Shown here: positions 47,632 through 57,506 of the stretch, piece after piece
Layout: each line of letters starts with the position of its first letter
How positions within the stretch are numbered: position 1 is the stretch's first letter
Notes under the pieces: generated by a model
What the model was told of the DNA's origin: nothing
Database searches by the model: none
Seen by the model: the letters and a program-made list of their open reading frames with translations, nothing else
Source: Lunatimonas salinarum
Lineage (GTDB): Bacteria; Bacteroidota; Bacteroidia; Cytophagales; Cyclobacteriaceae
Reading direction: 5' to 3'
Assembly: GCF_017811155.1 (NCBI RefSeq)
Contig: NZ_JACVCV010000002.1
Span: forward strand, 186,001 to 250,000
Length of the DNA stretch: 64,000 nt
Made by a program: the position numbers and the translations under genes

Positions 47632-48942
47632 TTACAAACTACCTACTTCGACCCGCTTCACCTCATAGTCTCCATCTCGATTGACCCCCACCACAAAAAT
47701 GGCCTCCCCACCATCGCCCCAGCTTAGTTTGCCACCGGCAAATCCTATATAAAAATCCTGACCGAAACTCGTTAGCTGAGCCCTGTGGCCGGTATCGATC
47801 TGCTTTACCCAAACTTCATTACTACCGGACCGGTCAGAAATAAACGCCAGCCATCCCTCCTTAAAAGGGTTAAACACAGGAAGCAGGTCTTGTCCATCGG
47901 ATTCCACCCAGGTAGCTTCTTGGTAACCATCCCTGGTCTCAAAACCCGTCACATCGTACACCAGTCTCCTGGCTCGCTCATTGATAACCGGTCGATTATA
48001 CGCTAACCTTCCCCTGAACGGGCAAAAGGTCAATTCACTATACGACACATGTCCAACAAAATCCCCTTCGATCCGGGGAAGTATTAGTTGCTTTTCCCCC
48101 CGAACTACATCCAATTTCCAAATCCCATTTTCCCACTGCTCCAGAGAATCAGAAGAGAAGTAAACGGTATTATCGGAGTCGCCAAAAACCGGATCGGCAG
48201 TTCGATAGTCTCCCTCCAAAACCTTGTACCTCTCTCCCGAAACGCTATTATAAACCTCAATATGTTTTGGAAGATAATGAGGAGATCCTACCGGTGAAAG
48301 ATCCCGAGAGGTAGTATATATCAATTTATCTCCAGATGCAGCCCAAGAAGGCTCAAAGCTATTTAAAGCAATCAGCTCGTGATTGCCTGATTGGAAATCG
48401 TACAAATAGAGATTTTGCCCCGGCCGATTGGCCCCCTGACTTATCGGGTAATCCGCCACATAAGCCAGCACATCGCCCAAAGGTGAAGCCGCCGGCGAAA
48501 AAACGTAAGAGGCATCCGGCAAAACAAATACCGTACTAGACTGACCTACGGAAAACGGAGCGGATTCCACGGAGTTTGTAAAGGTCTCCTGACCGGCCCT
48601 TCGTGCCCTAACCAAAAACTCATAAACCTTCCCATCTTCCAAACCAGAGACCACCCAAGTTTTTTGATCAGGCTCAAGGGTAGCAACCAGTTCGAAAACC
48701 TCCTCTCCCAGCTTACGATAAAAAACATCGTAAAACGTTGCATCCACCCACGCAGGACAGTTGAATCCAGGACAAAGTAGGTTGGCATGCCAGGTTAGTT
48801 TCACAGCGTGCGCATCTACCACTTCGGATCTCAATCGAGGCACCTCCAACGAAAAACCTGCTGGAATGGGATCGTCAATGACATGGCATCCATGTAAACA
48901 TAAGACAAAAAGTACCGGTAAAATAAGGTTTCGTAGATTCAT
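47632..48942 (-). CDS. Lipoprotein with fibronectin-III domain and TolB/WD40-like beta-propeller
   Basis: A 436-residue lipoprotein (C19 in LCLHGCHVIDD). Residues 35-130 form a fibronectin-III-like domain (LTWHANLL, KTWVVSGLEDGKVYEFLVRARR). From about 145 onward there are repeated blades of the TolB/PD40 kind, for example EPSWAASGDKLIYTTSRD, DPVFGDSDNTVYFSSDS and LAFISDRSGSNEVWVKQID. A binding or scaffolding role at the outer membrane or periplasm is likely; no enzyme motif is visible. It is not clearly part of the glycan locus; the operator lies to the other side. Confidence 0.82.
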   Translation of the reverse strand: MNLRNLILPVLFVLCLHGCHVIDDPIPAGFSLEVPRLRSEVVDAHAVKLTWHANLLCPGFNCPAWVDATFYDVFYRKLGEEVFELVATLEPDQKTWVVSGLEDGKVYEFLVRARRAGQETFTNSVESAPFSVGQSSTVFVLPDASYVFSPAASPLGDVLAYVADYPISQGANRPGQNLYLYDFQSGNHELIALNSFEPSWAASGDKLIYTTSRDLSPVGSPHYLPKHIEVYNSVSGERYKVLEGDYRTADPVFGDSDNTVYFSSDSLEQWENGIWKLDVVRGEKQLILPRIEGDFVGHVSYSELTFCPFRGRLAYNRPVINERARRLVYDVTGFETRDGYQEATWVESDGQDLLPVFNPFKEGWLAFISDRSGSNEVWVKQIDTGHRAQLTSFGQDFYIGFAGGKLSWGDGGEAIFVVGVNRDGDYEVKRVEVGSL

Positions 48943-49144
48943 TGGTAGATCGGATAACTGCTAAGTTTATTTACACAAGACGGATAAAACCTCCAAAATG
49001 CTACAAAACCGCACAACCAAAACAGAAAACCCGAAACTGGCATAATGATTAAAATTCCCCAACAACATATAGTGAGTTGCTCCGTTTGCGGACGACACAC
49101 TAATCTTCCGTGGACTTCCAAACCGCTGGTTCCTTTCTACTTAG

Positions 49145-50017
49145 CTAAGTCAGTATAACAAACCGCTCATCCACGAGCCGCTCTATGGGAACCGTTTGGT
49201 TGACAAGGCCCAATTCCAAGAGTGTATGCATGGTCTCTACCAACGATGATGCGTCTACCTGTGGGCCCACAGCCCATTTCGTTTGTGCAAACCATTCCTT
49301 CACATCCTCAGGACTGATTGCATACCGTTGGCTTATTGCCAAAACTGAGGTATCCCCCTCCTCCATAACCCGACGGTTTTCATCATAGAGCGTCGTACAT
49401 ATCTGACGGAGAAAATCGGGATGCTTCTCAAGCGCTTGCTCGGATGCTACGATGGCAAAACAAGGCCAAGGGGTCGGGATTTCACCGATCCTTCTGCATT
49501 CTCCTTTAGCAACAAGTGGTTGGGTGGTGTACTTTTCCCATAAAAACAATTTGGGAAGCGAAGATTTAAATTCCCTCCTGGCCCCATCGAGGTTTCCAAC
49601 CACCTGAAACTCGAGATCTGCCATCGTCCAGCCCTCGCGCTTTGCCAATAGATAGGCCATCAAATGAGACCCGGAGCCCATCCGACTGACCAAAAAGGGA
49701 ACATTTCTAACCTCTGATAGCGGACGTTCGGGTGCCTTGGCAGCGATATGCACGCCCCAAACCAGGGGAGAAACCACGTGGTATCCAATTATCTTTCCGG
49801 GATTTCCATCTATACTATCCTTAACAAAGCTTTCCGTAAGCACTAGCGCAATATCCGCAGATCCATCCCGTATCGCTTGATTCATCGCACCGGACCCACG
49901 GGGCTCATCTACCCATTCCAATAGTAGCTCCTGATCCTTAAACGATTGTGCTTCAATCAACCTTCTCCAAGGCAAATTAAAGTGCTCGGGAACACCCGTT
50001 ATAGTGATTCTTTCCAT
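49145..50017 (-). CDS. Solute-binding-protein-like protein without signal peptide
   Basis: A 290-residue type II periplasmic-binding-protein fold, similar in layout to ABC solute-binding or MqnA-like proteins: ITITGVPEHFNLPWRRLIE at the start, NQAIRDGSADIALVLTES, and VPFLVSRMGSGSHLMAYLLAKREGW. No signal peptide or membrane segment precedes the fold, and no permease or ATPase gene is adjacent, so it is probably cytoplasmic and perhaps enzymatic or sensory, not a transporter part. A -7 box TATATTTG lies 4 bases before the ATG. Confidence 0.8.
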   Translation of the reverse strand: MERITITGVPEHFNLPWRRLIEAQSFKDQELLLEWVDEPRGSGAMNQAIRDGSADIALVLTESFVKDSIDGNPGKIIGYHVVSPLVWGVHIAAKAPERPLSEVRNVPFLVSRMGSGSHLMAYLLAKREGWTMADLEFQVVGNLDGARREFKSSLPKLFLWEKYTTQPLVAKGECRRIGEIPTPWPCFAIVASEQALEKHPDFLRQICTTLYDENRRVMEEGDTSVLAISQRYAISPEDVKEWFAQTKWAVGPQVDASSLVETMHTLLELGLVNQTVPIERLVDERFVILT

Positions 50018-50096
50018 AAGTCAAATATAAAAAGAATTCCCCTGAAAAAATCAACAATAAATCCCCCGTAGCCCAGCGATTGAACGCCGTATTTAC

Positions 50097-50104
50097 TATC
50101 TTTG
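50097..50104 (+). promoter_or_regulatory. -7 promoter box of the aldolase gene
   Basis: TATCTTTG matches the Bacteroidota consensus TAnnTTTG exactly, 67 bases before the ATG. No good -33 element stands at the usual 19-21 bp spacing. Confidence 0.5.
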
Positions 50105-50171
50105 AGGCATATTTACCGATTTTTATTTTTAAAATCGGTCTCTTTATATCAAATACCTTAATAAATCGACT

Positions 50172-51233
50172 ATGAAATTCAAACCTGGAGTAAAGTTTGG
50201 TGAGGAATTAAAAGACCTGTTGGCATACGCTAAGGAAAGCGAGTTTGCCATGCCTGCGGTTAACTGCATAAGCACCAATACCGTAAATGCCGTATTGGAA
50301 ACAGCAAAGCGGGTAAATTCGCCTGTAATGGTTCAGTTTTCGAATGGTGGTGCCCAGTTCTTTGCCGGCAAGGGTCTTCCCAATGACAAACAACAGGGTT
50401 CCATAGCTGGTGCTATTTCCGGTGCCATGCACGTGCATAAAATGGCTGAGGCCTATGGCGTACCGGTTGTTTTGCACACCGACCACGCGGCCAAAAAGCT
50501 CCTTCCCTGGATAGACGGAATGCTTGCGGAAGGTAAGGCGTTCTATGACGCATTCAAAAAACCCCTATTTAGCTCGCACATGCTGGATCTGTCCGAGGAA
50601 CCCATTGAAGAAAACATTGAGATTTCGGTCAATTACTTTAAGGAGTTTGCCAAACTTCAAATGGCCATCGAAATTGAGTTGGGCGTTACGGGTGGGGAGG
50701 AAGATGGTGTGGACAACACCGATGTGGACAGCTCCAAACTATACACCCAGCCCGAAGAAGTGGCCTATGCCTACGAAGAATTGAAGAAAGTCAGTGACCT
50801 CTTTACCGTAGCGGCTGCCTTTGGCAACGTGCACGGAGTGTATAAGCCGGGCAACGTATCGTTGAAACCCATCATCCTGAAAAACTCGCAGGATTACATC
50901 AATCAAAAATTCGGAACCAGCGGTAAGCCGGTCAATTTCGTATTTCACGGTGGTTCAGGTTCTTCGGTGGAAGAAATCCGTGAAGCCAACAGCTACGGTT
51001 CTATTAAGATGAATATTGATACCGATTTGCAATGGGCATTCTGGGAAGGCATTCTATTGTACTACAAAGGAAAAGAAGGGTATCTTCAGTCACAGCTAGG
51101 TAACCCCGAGGGATCGGATAGTCCAAACAAAAAATATTATGACCCACGGGTTTGGTTGCGAAAAGGCGAGGAAAATTTCTCTAAGCGCCTGGAGTTGGCT
51201 TTTGATATGCTGAATGCAATCAACAGAAACTAA
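50172..51233 (+). CDS. fbaA: Class II fructose-bisphosphate aldolase
   Basis: Zinc-dependent aldolase that splits fructose-1,6-bisphosphate to DHAP and GAP. The 353 residues match the long class IIA form. Zinc ligands and active-site stretches are visible: HTDHAAK, EIELGVTGGEEDGVDN, AFGNVHGVYKPGNV and NFVFHGGSGSS, followed by GSIKMNIDTDLQWAF, which binds substrate phosphate. The gene converges on pfkA with a shared terminator; the two glycolytic genes are adjacent but on opposite strands. Confidence 0.97.
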   Translation: MKFKPGVKFGEELKDLLAYAKESEFAMPAVNCISTNTVNAVLETAKRVNSPVMVQFSNGGAQFFAGKGLPNDKQQGSIAGAISGAMHVHKMAEAYGVPVVLHTDHAAKKLLPWIDGMLAEGKAFYDAFKKPLFSSHMLDLSEEPIEENIEISVNYFKEFAKLQMAIEIELGVTGGEEDGVDNTDVDSSKLYTQPEEVAYAYEELKKVSDLFTVAAAFGNVHGVYKPGNVSLKPIILKNSQDYINQKFGTSGKPVNFVFHGGSGSSVEEIREANSYGSIKMNIDTDLQWAFWEGILLYYKGKEGYLQSQLGNPEGSDSPNKKYYDPRVWLRKGEENFSKRLELAFDMLNAINRN

Positions 51234-51244
51234 TAAGACCAAAA

Positions 51245-51276
51245 AAGGAGGCTCTAACAGCCTCCTTCTATTTTTT
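51245..51276. terminator. Bidirectional terminator between aldolase and pfkA
   Basis: A perfect 9-bp stem AAGGAGGCT/AGCCTCCTT with a CTAAC loop. CTATTTTTT follows on the plus strand and an A-run precedes it, giving a T-run for the minus strand, so both convergent genes can end here. Confidence 0.92.
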
Positions 51277-51277
51277 A

Positions 51278-52264
51278 TCAAGTCGATAAAATGGATGCAA
51301 TTCGCAATTCTTCTTCATCCACCTTTTTATCATCCACAATAGCCCGTTTGATCGGGGTAAAAACCACTTTGTTATTGATCACCCCTACCATCACGTCGTA
51401 CTTGCCTTGAAGCAAGCCTTCCACTGCGGAAACACCCAACTTGCTGGCCAGGGTACGGTCAAATGCCGAAGGTGCCCCCCCACGCTGTAAGTGCCCCAAG
51501 ATGGTCACCTTAATATCGTAGGTGGGCAGGATTTTTTTAACCTTTTCAGCTATTTCGGCCGCACCCCCACTTTTTCCACCTTCTGCCACTATTACGATGT
51601 TACTTTCCTTTTTTGCCTTTTCCCGGCTCTTTAACCGTTCAATCAGTGTCTCTACCGGCATTTTCTTCTCTGGAATAAGAATGGCCGCCGCAGCACTCCC
51701 AATGCCAGCATTGATCGCAATAAATCCCGCATCTCTACCCATCACTTCAATAAAAAACAGCCGGTCATGGGAAGTAGCGGTATCCCGTATTTTGTCAATC
51801 GCTTCAATGGCTGTATTACAAGCCGTATCAAATCCAATCGTTAAATCCGTTCCAAAAAGGTCATTGTCAATGGTACCGGGCAGCCCTACTGCAGGAATGC
51901 CAAATTCCTTGTAGAACAAATGGGCCCCGGTGAGGGAACCATCTCCTCCGATGACCACCAAGGCATCAATACCATGTTTTTTGAGGTTGTCGTAAGCGCG
52001 CTTTCTTCCTTCCGGCGTACGGAACTCCTGACTGCGGGCGGATTTCAAAAACGTCCCGCCACGCTCCAGCACATGGGCGATGGAGCGGCTGTCCATTTTC
52101 CGAATATCGTCGTTGATCATTCCTTCGTAACCCCGGTAGATTCCGTAAACCTCCAAATTATAATAAAACCCGGCCCTTATTACCGCACGGATGGCGGCAT
52201 TCATCCCCGGGGCATCGCCTCCAGAGGTAAGTACACCGATCTTCTTTATCGTCTTTTCTTCCAT
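51278..52264 (-). CDS. pfkA: ATP-dependent 6-phosphofructokinase
   Basis: Committing step of glycolysis: fructose-6-phosphate to fructose-1,6-bisphosphate. The 328-residue protein shows GVLTSGGDAPGMNAAIRAVIR (ATP site), GGDGSLTGA, the catalytic PGTIDNDLFGTDLTIGFDTA and MGRDAGFIA. It resembles the bacterial allosteric type. The mgsA stop lies 9 bp upstream of its ATG, so the two are likely co-transcribed. Confidence 0.97.
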   Translation of the reverse strand: MEEKTIKKIGVLTSGGDAPGMNAAIRAVIRAGFYYNLEVYGIYRGYEGMINDDIRKMDSRSIAHVLERGGTFLKSARSQEFRTPEGRKRAYDNLKKHGIDALVVIGGDGSLTGAHLFYKEFGIPAVGLPGTIDNDLFGTDLTIGFDTACNTAIEAIDKIRDTATSHDRLFFIEVMGRDAGFIAINAGIGSAAAAILIPEKKMPVETLIERLKSREKAKKESNIVIVAEGGKSGGAAEIAEKVKKILPTYDIKVTILGHLQRGGAPSAFDRTLASKLGVSAVEGLLQGKYDVMVGVINNKVVFTPIKRAIVDDKKVDEEELRIASILST

Positions 52265-52273
52265 TATATCGAA

Positions 52274-52633
52274 TTAGGTTAGGTTCTTAATCATCAATTC
52301 TGCCGCAGCCAGATTGGTAGCAAGGGGGACATTATGCACATCGCAGATTCGCATCAGCATCTGCACATCGGGCTCATGGGGGTGTTTACCCAGCGGATCC
52401 CTAAAAAAGATAACCATATCCAATTGCTTTTCGGCTACCATGGCACCAATCTGTGCATCCCCACCGAGGGGGCCCGAAAGCAAACGTAGCACTTTGAACC
52501 CTGCCTTTTCGATGTGCTGACCCGTTGTGCCCGTTGCCACCAACTCTATGCCTTCCAGCTCATTCTTGAATCCACTTAAAAAATGAACCATATCCGCCTT
52601 TTTGCCGTCGTGGGCTATCAATGCTATTTTCAT
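52274..52633 (-). CDS. mgsA: Methylglyoxal synthase
   Basis: Turns dihydroxyacetone phosphate into methylglyoxal, a bypass that releases phosphate when glycolysis is overloaded. The 119 residues include [25 protein letters not shown], the catalytic aspartate region [13 protein letters not shown] and [15 protein letters not shown] with the conserved histidine. Being placed directly before pfkA couples the bypass to upper glycolysis. Confidence 0.96.
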   Translation of the reverse strand: MKIALIAHDGKKADMVHFLSGFKNELEGIELVATGTTGQHIEKAGFKVLRLLSGPLGGDAQIGAMVAEKQLDMVIFFRDPLGKHPHEPDVQMLMRICDVHNVPLATNLAAAELMIKNLT

Positions 52634-52746
52634 AATCTTTGCGTGCTTTGGGTGGTAAAGTTATAAAAAAACAGCCAAAGAAGTCTTGATCCATTAAAGG
52701 CCAATTTTATCCAGCAAAGAAAAAGCCGCCAAATCAGCCCTTTTCC

Positions 52747-53037
52747 CTACCTATTCAAAAAATATTTCACAAGTTTCTCCCATTCCTGCTCTAAAGAATC
52801 CTGAAATCGCTTTTTCCCTGCCCTTGAATACCAATAATCCGCATTCCATGGATCTCCCTCCTTTCGGTGCAAATACGCGTGCAAGGAAGCGGAATCCCTA
52901 TCCGGTAGCTGATCGATGAGTGCATGCGCCCCCTGCCAATCGCCTATACCATCCAGCCAAAGTGCCTTAAGGTGGACAGACAATCCTTCTGGCATCCTTT
53001 GATTTTTCAGTGATTCTCTAAATTCAATAAGATCCAT
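52747..53037 (-). CDS. Small conserved hypothetical protein
   Basis: A 96-residue soluble protein with a TPR-like look (LKALWLDGIGDWQGAHALIDQL) and the striking EGDPWNADYWYSRAGK segment, which I recall as conserved in small uncharacterised bacterial proteins. No signal peptide or enzyme motif is seen. It stands alone between mgsA and priA. Function unknown. Confidence 0.78.
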   Translation of the reverse strand: MDLIEFRESLKNQRMPEGLSVHLKALWLDGIGDWQGAHALIDQLPDRDSASLHAYLHRKEGDPWNADYWYSRAGKKRFQDSLEQEWEKLVKYFLNR

Positions 53038-53299
53038 TTTTGTAGGCTTTCTAATTTAATAATCGGTCAAAATAAGCAGATAAAATACAAGAGACCAAGA
53101 TTAGGCCAACAATTTTGAAGCTCCAAAATCCAAGCCATCGATTTGCCTCGTACTTGTCGAAAGTCACAACCCATACACCCCCTTAATCATGCATCCAAAT
53201 CAATTTGCTTTTGCTTCCTCAAAAAAACACCCTACCTAAAATGATTCTATGTAAAAAACAGGATAACCCCTATCCAAACTTGAAATTCGCCGTACAGCA

Positions 53300-55813
53300 T
53301 CAGCCAGGATCTACATCTACCACTATTCTGACAGACCTATATGATTTTTGAAAGCCCACTTCGTTTACCTTTTCAATCAGCGCCTGCTTGAACACCGCCT
53401 GAAGCTGGCTGGATCGCTCGATTTTTACGAGTATCTCAAAGATATATTGGTTCTTAATCTTTCCGATCAACCCTTTTTCCGGTCCCAAAATGATCTTCTT
53501 TGCTTGGATTTCCCGCAAGAGGTCAGCCAGTAGTATCGCAGCCTTCTCGGATGTTTTGAAATCCTTATGCTTTACGATGATTCGGATATTCTTTACCCAT
53601 GGTGGATAGAAAAACCGTTTGCGCTCAGCCATTTCCAACCGAAAAAACCCACTGTAATCTCCCCTAATCACAAAATCAAATAGGGGGTGGTCAGGCTTGC
53701 GTGTTTGGAGTATCACTGTGCCCTGCTTTTCCCTCCTACCGGCCCTGCCAGCCACCTGTGTAATCATCTGAAAGGCGCGTTCCCCGGCTCGAAAATCGGG
53801 GAAAAACAACATTCGGTCCGCATCCAGCACACCTACGACGGTAACCCCATCAAAATCCAGCCCTTTGGAAATCATCTGTGTGCCTACCAGAATATCGATA
53901 TTCCTAGCTGCAAAATCTTCCAAAATACGCTGATAGCCATACTTGCTCCTAGTGGTATCCAAGTCCATCCGGGCTACCCGAGCCTCGGGAAAAAGCAACG
54001 CGATGTTTTCTTCGATCCGCTCGGTGCCCAAGCCTACCGCGGAAATTTTTGGATTGCCACAGGCACCACAAACCTGAGGCAGCTGATCTCTAAAGCCACA
54101 GTAATGACACCTCAACTCCTCCGAATACTGATGATACGTAAGACTGACATCGCAACGCTCACAGGTGGGTGTCCACCCACATTCGTCACAAGAAAGAAAT
54201 GGAGAATACCCCCGTCTATTTTGGAACAACAGTACCTGTTCCTGCCGGTTTAGCGCCTCTTGGATTTTCTCCCGGAGAAGCCGGGTCGTATCCAGCTTCA
54301 AAAGGTTTTTCTTTTTATCCTGATTGATGTTTGTAAGAAGGTACTGGGGCATGCCCGCCTTTCCATAACGCTCGTCCAAGTGTACTAAGCCGTATTTTCC
54401 ACTTTGCGCATTTTGATAAGATTCAAAAGAAGGGGTCGCGCTACCCAGCAATACTTTTGCCTGATGAAGCCATGCCAACATGATCGCCGAATCCCTTGCT
54501 TGGAAACGGGGCGCTGGGTCATATTGCTTATAGGAGCTCTCGTGTTCTTCATCCACGATAATGAGGCCTAAGCTAGCGAACGGCAGAAATATTGACGAAC
54601 GAACGCCAACAACGAAATCATACTTCCCGGACAATACACCCTGCCAAACCTCGACCCGCTCATTATCTGAATATTTGGAATGGTACACGCCCATTTTGGA
54701 ACCGAATACCGCCAATAATCTGCTCACCATATGGGTGGTCAGTGCTATCTCAGGAAGTAACATCAAAACCTGTGACCCACTTTGCAAAGCCTCCGCAATC
54801 AACCGTGAATAAACCTCCGTCTTCCCGCTCCCCGTCACACCGTGGAGAAGGACTGTTTGCTTTTCTTCAAAACATCGCTTGATCGCTTGCTCCGCCTGCT
54901 CTTGCCCTGAGGTTAGTTCAGCTTCCTCACGAATAGCGGCAACATCCTCGAATCGGCTAACGATGACCTGAAACTCCTCAAAGATGCCGTTCTTTGTCAA
55001 CGTCCCAAGTGAACTGGCTGACAGCCCCGCCTCCTTAAACTCTCGCTTTAGCATTCCCTGCTGATTGAGGTCTGGGCGCTGATAGACCGGTATGTGCTGA
55101 AGATACTTCAATAGCACTTGTTCCTGCTTGGGCTGTCCCTGCAGCTCTGAGAATAGCCTTTCCAGAGCTCCCTTATCAGTAACATACCTTTCGTGCAACC
55201 TGATGCGGCCCTCCTTTTTGGGGACAAATTTATCCTTTATATGCTCGAATAATAAGACCGCTTCCTTGGCTACTAAACTTTTTATAATCGGATGAATGGA
55301 TTTCACGCCAAGTAGTGTGCTGCAAGCCTCCATATCCAGCTCATTCTTATCGGATAAGGCCTCCAAAATCACCAATTCACGCTTGTCAAGGGCTATTCCC
55401 GGAGATGCTATGTCAAACTCGGGATGAAGTTGAATCCGGCTTTCACTGCTTATTTTCAAGCCACTAGGTAGGGCGGCATTCATCACTTCACCTAGATTGC
55501 AGCAATAATACGTGGCCATCCAGTCCCAAAACTTGATCTGGAGTGCGTTTACCACCGCTTCATTGTCTAACAAATCCAATAGCTGTTTGGCTTCGTATGC
55601 CGCTGGCGCTTTTTGGTGAACCTTTCCAACGATTCCCGTCAGAATCTTTTTGGAGCCAAAAGGTACAATCACCCTAAAACCAATACCTAACACACCCACC
55701 AAATTGCGAGGCACCCGGTAGGTGAACATCTTGGGAACGGGCACAGGGATAATGACGTCTGCATACCAAAGTTCCGCGGCTTCTTCAACACTATTTCCAA
55801 ACAGATCTATCAA
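53300..55813 (-). CDS. priA: Primosomal protein N' (PriA helicase)
   Basis: Restarts stalled replication forks by loading the replicative helicase. The 837 residues have the N-terminal 3'-DNA-binding domain (YADVIIPVPVPKMFTYRVP), a winged-helix region, and the helicase core with LLHGVTGSGKTEVY (Walker A), IIVDEEHESSYKQ (DEEH) and LLGSATPSFES. The zinc-binding cysteines CDECGWTPTCERC and CHYCG-CGACG lie between helicase lobes. QVAGRAGRREKQG is motif VI. Confidence 0.97.
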   Translation of the reverse strand: MIDLFGNSVEEAAELWYADVIIPVPVPKMFTYRVPRNLVGVLGIGFRVIVPFGSKKILTGIVGKVHQKAPAAYEAKQLLDLLDNEAVVNALQIKFWDWMATYYCCNLGEVMNAALPSGLKISSESRIQLHPEFDIASPGIALDKRELVILEALSDKNELDMEACSTLLGVKSIHPIIKSLVAKEAVLLFEHIKDKFVPKKEGRIRLHERYVTDKGALERLFSELQGQPKQEQVLLKYLQHIPVYQRPDLNQQGMLKREFKEAGLSASSLGTLTKNGIFEEFQVIVSRFEDVAAIREEAELTSGQEQAEQAIKRCFEEKQTVLLHGVTGSGKTEVYSRLIAEALQSGSQVLMLLPEIALTTHMVSRLLAVFGSKMGVYHSKYSDNERVEVWQGVLSGKYDFVVGVRSSIFLPFASLGLIIVDEEHESSYKQYDPAPRFQARDSAIMLAWLHQAKVLLGSATPSFESYQNAQSGKYGLVHLDERYGKAGMPQYLLTNINQDKKKNLLKLDTTRLLREKIQEALNRQEQVLLFQNRRGYSPFLSCDECGWTPTCERCDVSLTYHQYSEELRCHYCGFRDQLPQVCGACGNPKISAVGLGTERIEENIALLFPEARVARMDLDTTRSKYGYQRILEDFAARNIDILVGTQMISKGLDFDGVTVVGVLDADRMLFFPDFRAGERAFQMITQVAGRAGRREKQGTVILQTRKPDHPLFDFVIRGDYSGFFRLEMAERKRFFYPPWVKNIRIIVKHKDFKTSEKAAILLADLLREIQAKKIILGPEKGLIGKIKNQYIFEILVKIERSSQLQAVFKQALIEKVNEVGFQKSYRSVRIVVDVDPG

Positions 55814-55946
55814 TTCCTAATTCAATTTACCTATTTAATTTCAGTAGAGATCATAAAAGAAATTTACAACCCTTTCACCTTCTTCCATTAGGCTTTCCGA
55901 AAAATGGAAACCTATCAAGTTACCTAGCCCCCACAAAACTCGGCCT

Positions 55947-56924
55947 TTAACCCAGTTTCATCGCTTGAATGACTGCAATTTCACTAGAAAAATCCAGCTG
56001 GGGCTGCATTTCTTCCATTTGAACCCTCAATTTATCAAGAAAACGCTGATGGGCTTCCCCTTCCGGAAAAAACGGTTTATGCGCCATAGCCCGCTGCAAC
56101 TTGCGAACCTTTTCATACCTGCTTCGAACGGATGGATCCATAAAGGAATCCAAAAATTGGCTCCATATATACTCCTCCGCTACCTCCGATGGATGGATCA
56201 TATCATTTTTATAAAAGCGGTAGTCTCTAAGATCGTCCATCATCCATTCGTAACTAGGGAAATAATCTACGAAACGATAGGAGGTCTGCAGTTGGTGGGA
56301 AAACACACGTAGTATGCTTTTACTCAATTGGTTTTCCGGAATCCCATCCTTGATATGGCGAACCGGACTTACGGTGACTACCATACGTACGTTGGGGTTA
56401 ATCTGCAACAGCAGTCCTTGAAATTCCCGAAAAGCTGCTTCCATCTCATCCAAGCCCAACAAATGCCTGGCAAAAAGCGCTGCCGGCTGTTTGTGGCAGT
56501 TGGCTACCACCGAACCGGTGTCTTTCAACGCATATACATGAGAAGTCCCCCAGGTAAAGAAAATGTGGCTACATCGTATCAGCTGTTCCGCTACCTGCTT
56601 ACTTTGCTCCAAAAATTGCTGCTGTAATACCTCAGAGGAGTCGGCTGAAAAGGAAGAATGAAGCTGATAGTGGAAAAATCGGGACTCATGGTTCAGTACA
56701 CCTTTCAGATCCAACGGCTGCCCTAGCAAACATCCCGATAAGAGTTTCAGGAGGGATAGCGGATTGTAAATGATACCAAAGGGATTCGCCAACACCTTGA
56801 ATTTCCCTTTCGACAACCTTTCCCCCAGCATATTAGCAAAACAGGATCCCAAAGACAACACCTCACTTTCGTAGGTAAGTTTAGCCGATATATTCGGGCC
56901 AGAAAATGTTGTTCTAAATTCCAT
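55947..56924 (-). CDS. GSCFA domain protein
   Basis: A 325-residue protein of the GSCFA family, named for the motif seen here as LSLGSCFANMLGERL (GSCFA at 26-30). The SGNH-hydrolase-like core is suggested by FFTWGTSHVYAL, VTVSPVRHIKDG and NDMIHPSEVAEEYIW, where D and H of the late motif could be catalytic. The substrate is unknown. No signal peptide. A perfect -7 box TATCTTTG lies 5 bases before the ATG. Confidence 0.92.
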   Translation of the reverse strand: MEFRTTFSGPNISAKLTYESEVLSLGSCFANMLGERLSKGKFKVLANPFGIIYNPLSLLKLLSGCLLGQPLDLKGVLNHESRFFHYQLHSSFSADSSEVLQQQFLEQSKQVAEQLIRCSHIFFTWGTSHVYALKDTGSVVANCHKQPAALFARHLLGLDEMEAAFREFQGLLLQINPNVRMVVTVSPVRHIKDGIPENQLSKSILRVFSHQLQTSYRFVDYFPSYEWMMDDLRDYRFYKNDMIHPSEVAEEYIWSQFLDSFMDPSVRSRYEKVRKLQRAMAHKPFFPEGEAHQRFLDKLRVQMEEMQPQLDFSSEIAVIQAMKLG

Positions 56925-57211
56925 CTAGGCAAAGATAAAAAAAGCTAGTCAATGCCTGTGTGGCTACGCAGGTATTCTTCGGCCAAAAAAATTATTTTGA
57001 ATGGAAAAGGAATGGAAAGAAACCGCTCGGTCTCCGAGAGATTAACCGATTATTATTCTATCAAAAATATAAGTTATAAAATATGGTTACTATTGATTTT
57101 TTAATCATATACTGAAAATAAATCAAAATTATACCCAAAAATTTGCATAATCCATAAATACTAATGATACTTGCGTAAGCATAGTTTATCAACCACTAAC
57201 TACAAAAGGCC

Positions 57212-57451
57212 ATGAAAACAGGAACATTGGAAAAAACGGCGGAAGCGGCATTGGATAAAATCAAGGAGTTGAAGTTGGACGAAGGTTTGATGAAAGACCT
57301 TGAGTGGTGTTTGGGAAGTTATCGATATGACGGGGTACCGAGTGGCTTGACGGAAAAATGTCAAGAGGCACTTTACATACTTAAAGAGGTGAAAGAAAAA
57401 AAACCACGATCCGTAACGAAAAAATTGATTGAAAGCCTAGAGGCACTGTAA
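57212..57451 (+). CDS. Small hypothetical protein
   Basis: A 79-residue, mostly helical, charged protein (MKTGTLEKTAEAALDKIKELKLDEGLMKDLEWCLGSYRYDG, then a Lys-rich end). It is flanked by an AT-rich leader and a strong shared terminator, and its codon use looks coding. No family recognised; a small DNA- or protein-binding protein is possible. Confidence 0.75.
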   Translation: MKTGTLEKTAEAALDKIKELKLDEGLMKDLEWCLGSYRYDGVPSGLTEKCQEALYILKEVKEKKPRSVTKKLIESLEAL

Positions 57452-57456
57452 AGCAA

Positions 57457-57484
57457 AAAAGGGACATTTCGCAATGTCCCTTTT
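57457..57484. terminator. Bidirectional terminator between the small gene and rplI
   Basis: A perfect 12-bp stem AAAAGGGACATT/AATGTCCCTTTT with a TCGC loop and T/A-runs on both sides. It serves the plus-strand small gene and the minus-strand ribosomal operon. Confidence 0.92.
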
Positions 57485-57506
57485 CTGTTGTTTCCAAGTT
57501 GCCAAG

